This document shows positions 63,022-64,000 of a stretch of 64,000 nucleotides of DNA, one piece after another. A model generated the notes under the pieces. That model was not told where the DNA came from, did not search any database, and saw nothing but the letters and a program-made list of their open reading frames with translations. The translations under genes were made by a program, and so were the position numbers. Where the stretch lies: NCBI RefSeq assembly GCF_001649575.2, contig NC_051453.1, positions 1,102,987 through 1,166,986 on the forward strand, given 5' to 3'. Within the stretch, counting starts at the first letter, position 1. Each line of letters starts with the position of its first letter. Origin of the DNA: Kryptolebias marmoratus (lineage: Eukaryota; Chordata; Actinopteri; Cyprinodontiformes; Rivulidae).

Positions 63022-64000
63022 AGTTATACTAAAAACATGAAATACTAATGACATGGATCAGTTGGTGAGGGAATTATTAATGTGCCATAACTGAGTACAA
63101 AATAATTGTGCTGACTGTGTTGGAATAAGTAACAGCTGCATTTAATGGAACATTTAATTGCACTTAAAGGCTTTCCTAGAATAAGCAGTTTGTGATGCTT
63201 ACACATACCACAGGCATGACTTGTTTATCTTATCAAAGAGAATGTTACTTTACCCCTCAGGGTTGCCTTTTGAGATGTTTTTTTACTCTTCAAATAACCC
63301 TTCAGAAAATATTCCTCTAAAAATTCCTTTTTATTATTATTATTCTGTTTGTGTCTTTATATGACTGACTGAGAAAAAAAAAAACTAATCACAGAAAACT
63401 CAAAATACAATGTTTTATATGGCCACAATTATTCTTATTCTTAATTTAGTTTATGCATGTATGGTCTTTATTACTATAGGGACAATGGGAGAAAACAAAC
63501 AAACAAAAACATTGTCACATATTAAACAATCCAACTATTACATTTCATTTAGGACTTCAAACCAGTGACTACTTTGGAATCCTTGATTGTATTTAAAACT
63601 CTTAATCGTATTTATACAAAGAGGGTTTATTTTTTCTAAAACAAACAAATAATGAATGATAACACTAGTAATACATTTTCCCTAACTTTTTTTCTGCTCA
63701 CAGAAAAGTCATTAAAAATTGTTCAACATTTTGAAGCTGGGTTCTGTGGAGTTTAGTCAGTATCTTACCTGCAGAAGAGACAACTCTTGAAATCGGGCAG
63801 AAGCTCTGAGAGGAAGTTAAAGTAGCAGCTGGTTAGAGTAAGTCCAGCTCTTAAAACAACTCCAGTCTCAAAGATTCTCCACAGTTTAAGCAGATGTTAT
63901 TTAAGACACCTTGATTTCATCGCCACACTTGGATTAGATGGTTATTTACAGAGAAGTTTAGAATTAGCTCAACTGGAGACTGACTCAAGCTGGAGTTAAT

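Larger units (their letters stand above)
57919..64000 (-). other. Upstream intron of the brinp3-like gene, left end only
   Basis: The intron ends at the TGTTTAG acceptor (57919-57920) and runs off the window. I looked for the conserved MACPF peptides expected just upstream (the KYGTHF-type motif and the end before VTETR) and found none. Simple repeats occur at 60186-60224 and 62977-63017. An exon-like acceptor/donor pair at about 63768-63806 has no BRINP-like reading frame. Confidence 0.7.

Noticed and set aside
1..64000. CRISPR arrays, bacterial operons, phage or plasmid genes
   Set aside because: No regularly spaced direct repeats with unique spacers, no operon-like packing and no ribosome-binding-site pattern. 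The sequence is a vertebrate nuclear genome.
1..64000. tRNA or rRNA genes
   Set aside because: Only tRNA-derived SINE heads were seen (18463, 36262). None keeps a complete tRNA fold, and no rRNA-like sequence was found.

Overview
The window looks like teleost (ray-finned fish) nuclear DNA. It is AT-rich, full of microsatellites, and carries repeat types typical of fish: a Tc1/mariner element, an RTE-type LINE, hAT-like elements, tRNA-derived SINEs and a solo LTR. The only gene I can support has introns with GT-AG borders. No bacterial, plasmid or phage features are visible.

The gene is the 3' half of a BRINP-family gene (BMP/retinoic acid-inducible neural-specific protein), on the minus strand. 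Its family features fit BRINP3 best. Four coding exons are present, running from right to left: 57918-57813, 57405-57169, 52527-52305 and 47424-46308 (stop). All borders are GT-AG, and the intron phases (0, 1, 1, 2) join into one frame of 560 codons. BRINP proteins are about 760-780 residues long. The missing 200 or so N-terminal residues (signal peptide and most of the MACPF domain) should therefore lie beyond base 64000. I found no exon for them between 57919 and 64000.

Bases 1 to about 46000 lie downstream of this gene and hold no gene I can support. From left to right they contain: a probable interspersed repeat (1020-1436); a complex-sequence block (2630-2985); a 340-bp hAT-like element (9939-10278); a dead Tc1-like transposon with long inverted repeats (11541-13046); a SINE (18463-18768); a solo LTR with a perfect 5-bp target duplication (20886-21604); two or three copies of a tRNA/L2-like repeat; a possible LTR remnant (32564-33290); a palindromic MITE (37720-37922); and a 5'-truncated RTE LINE on the minus strand (40130-41110) with a 62-bp internal tandem duplication, next to a 92-bp ATT array. 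Such a gene-poor flank is common around BRINP3 in vertebrates, and some of the complex blocks could be conserved enhancers. That is inference, because I cannot align genomes here.

I did not find a convincing new biological system. The points most worth checking are the structure and paralog identity of the BRINP gene, the conserved-element candidates, the young-looking solo LTR, and the duplication inside the LINE.
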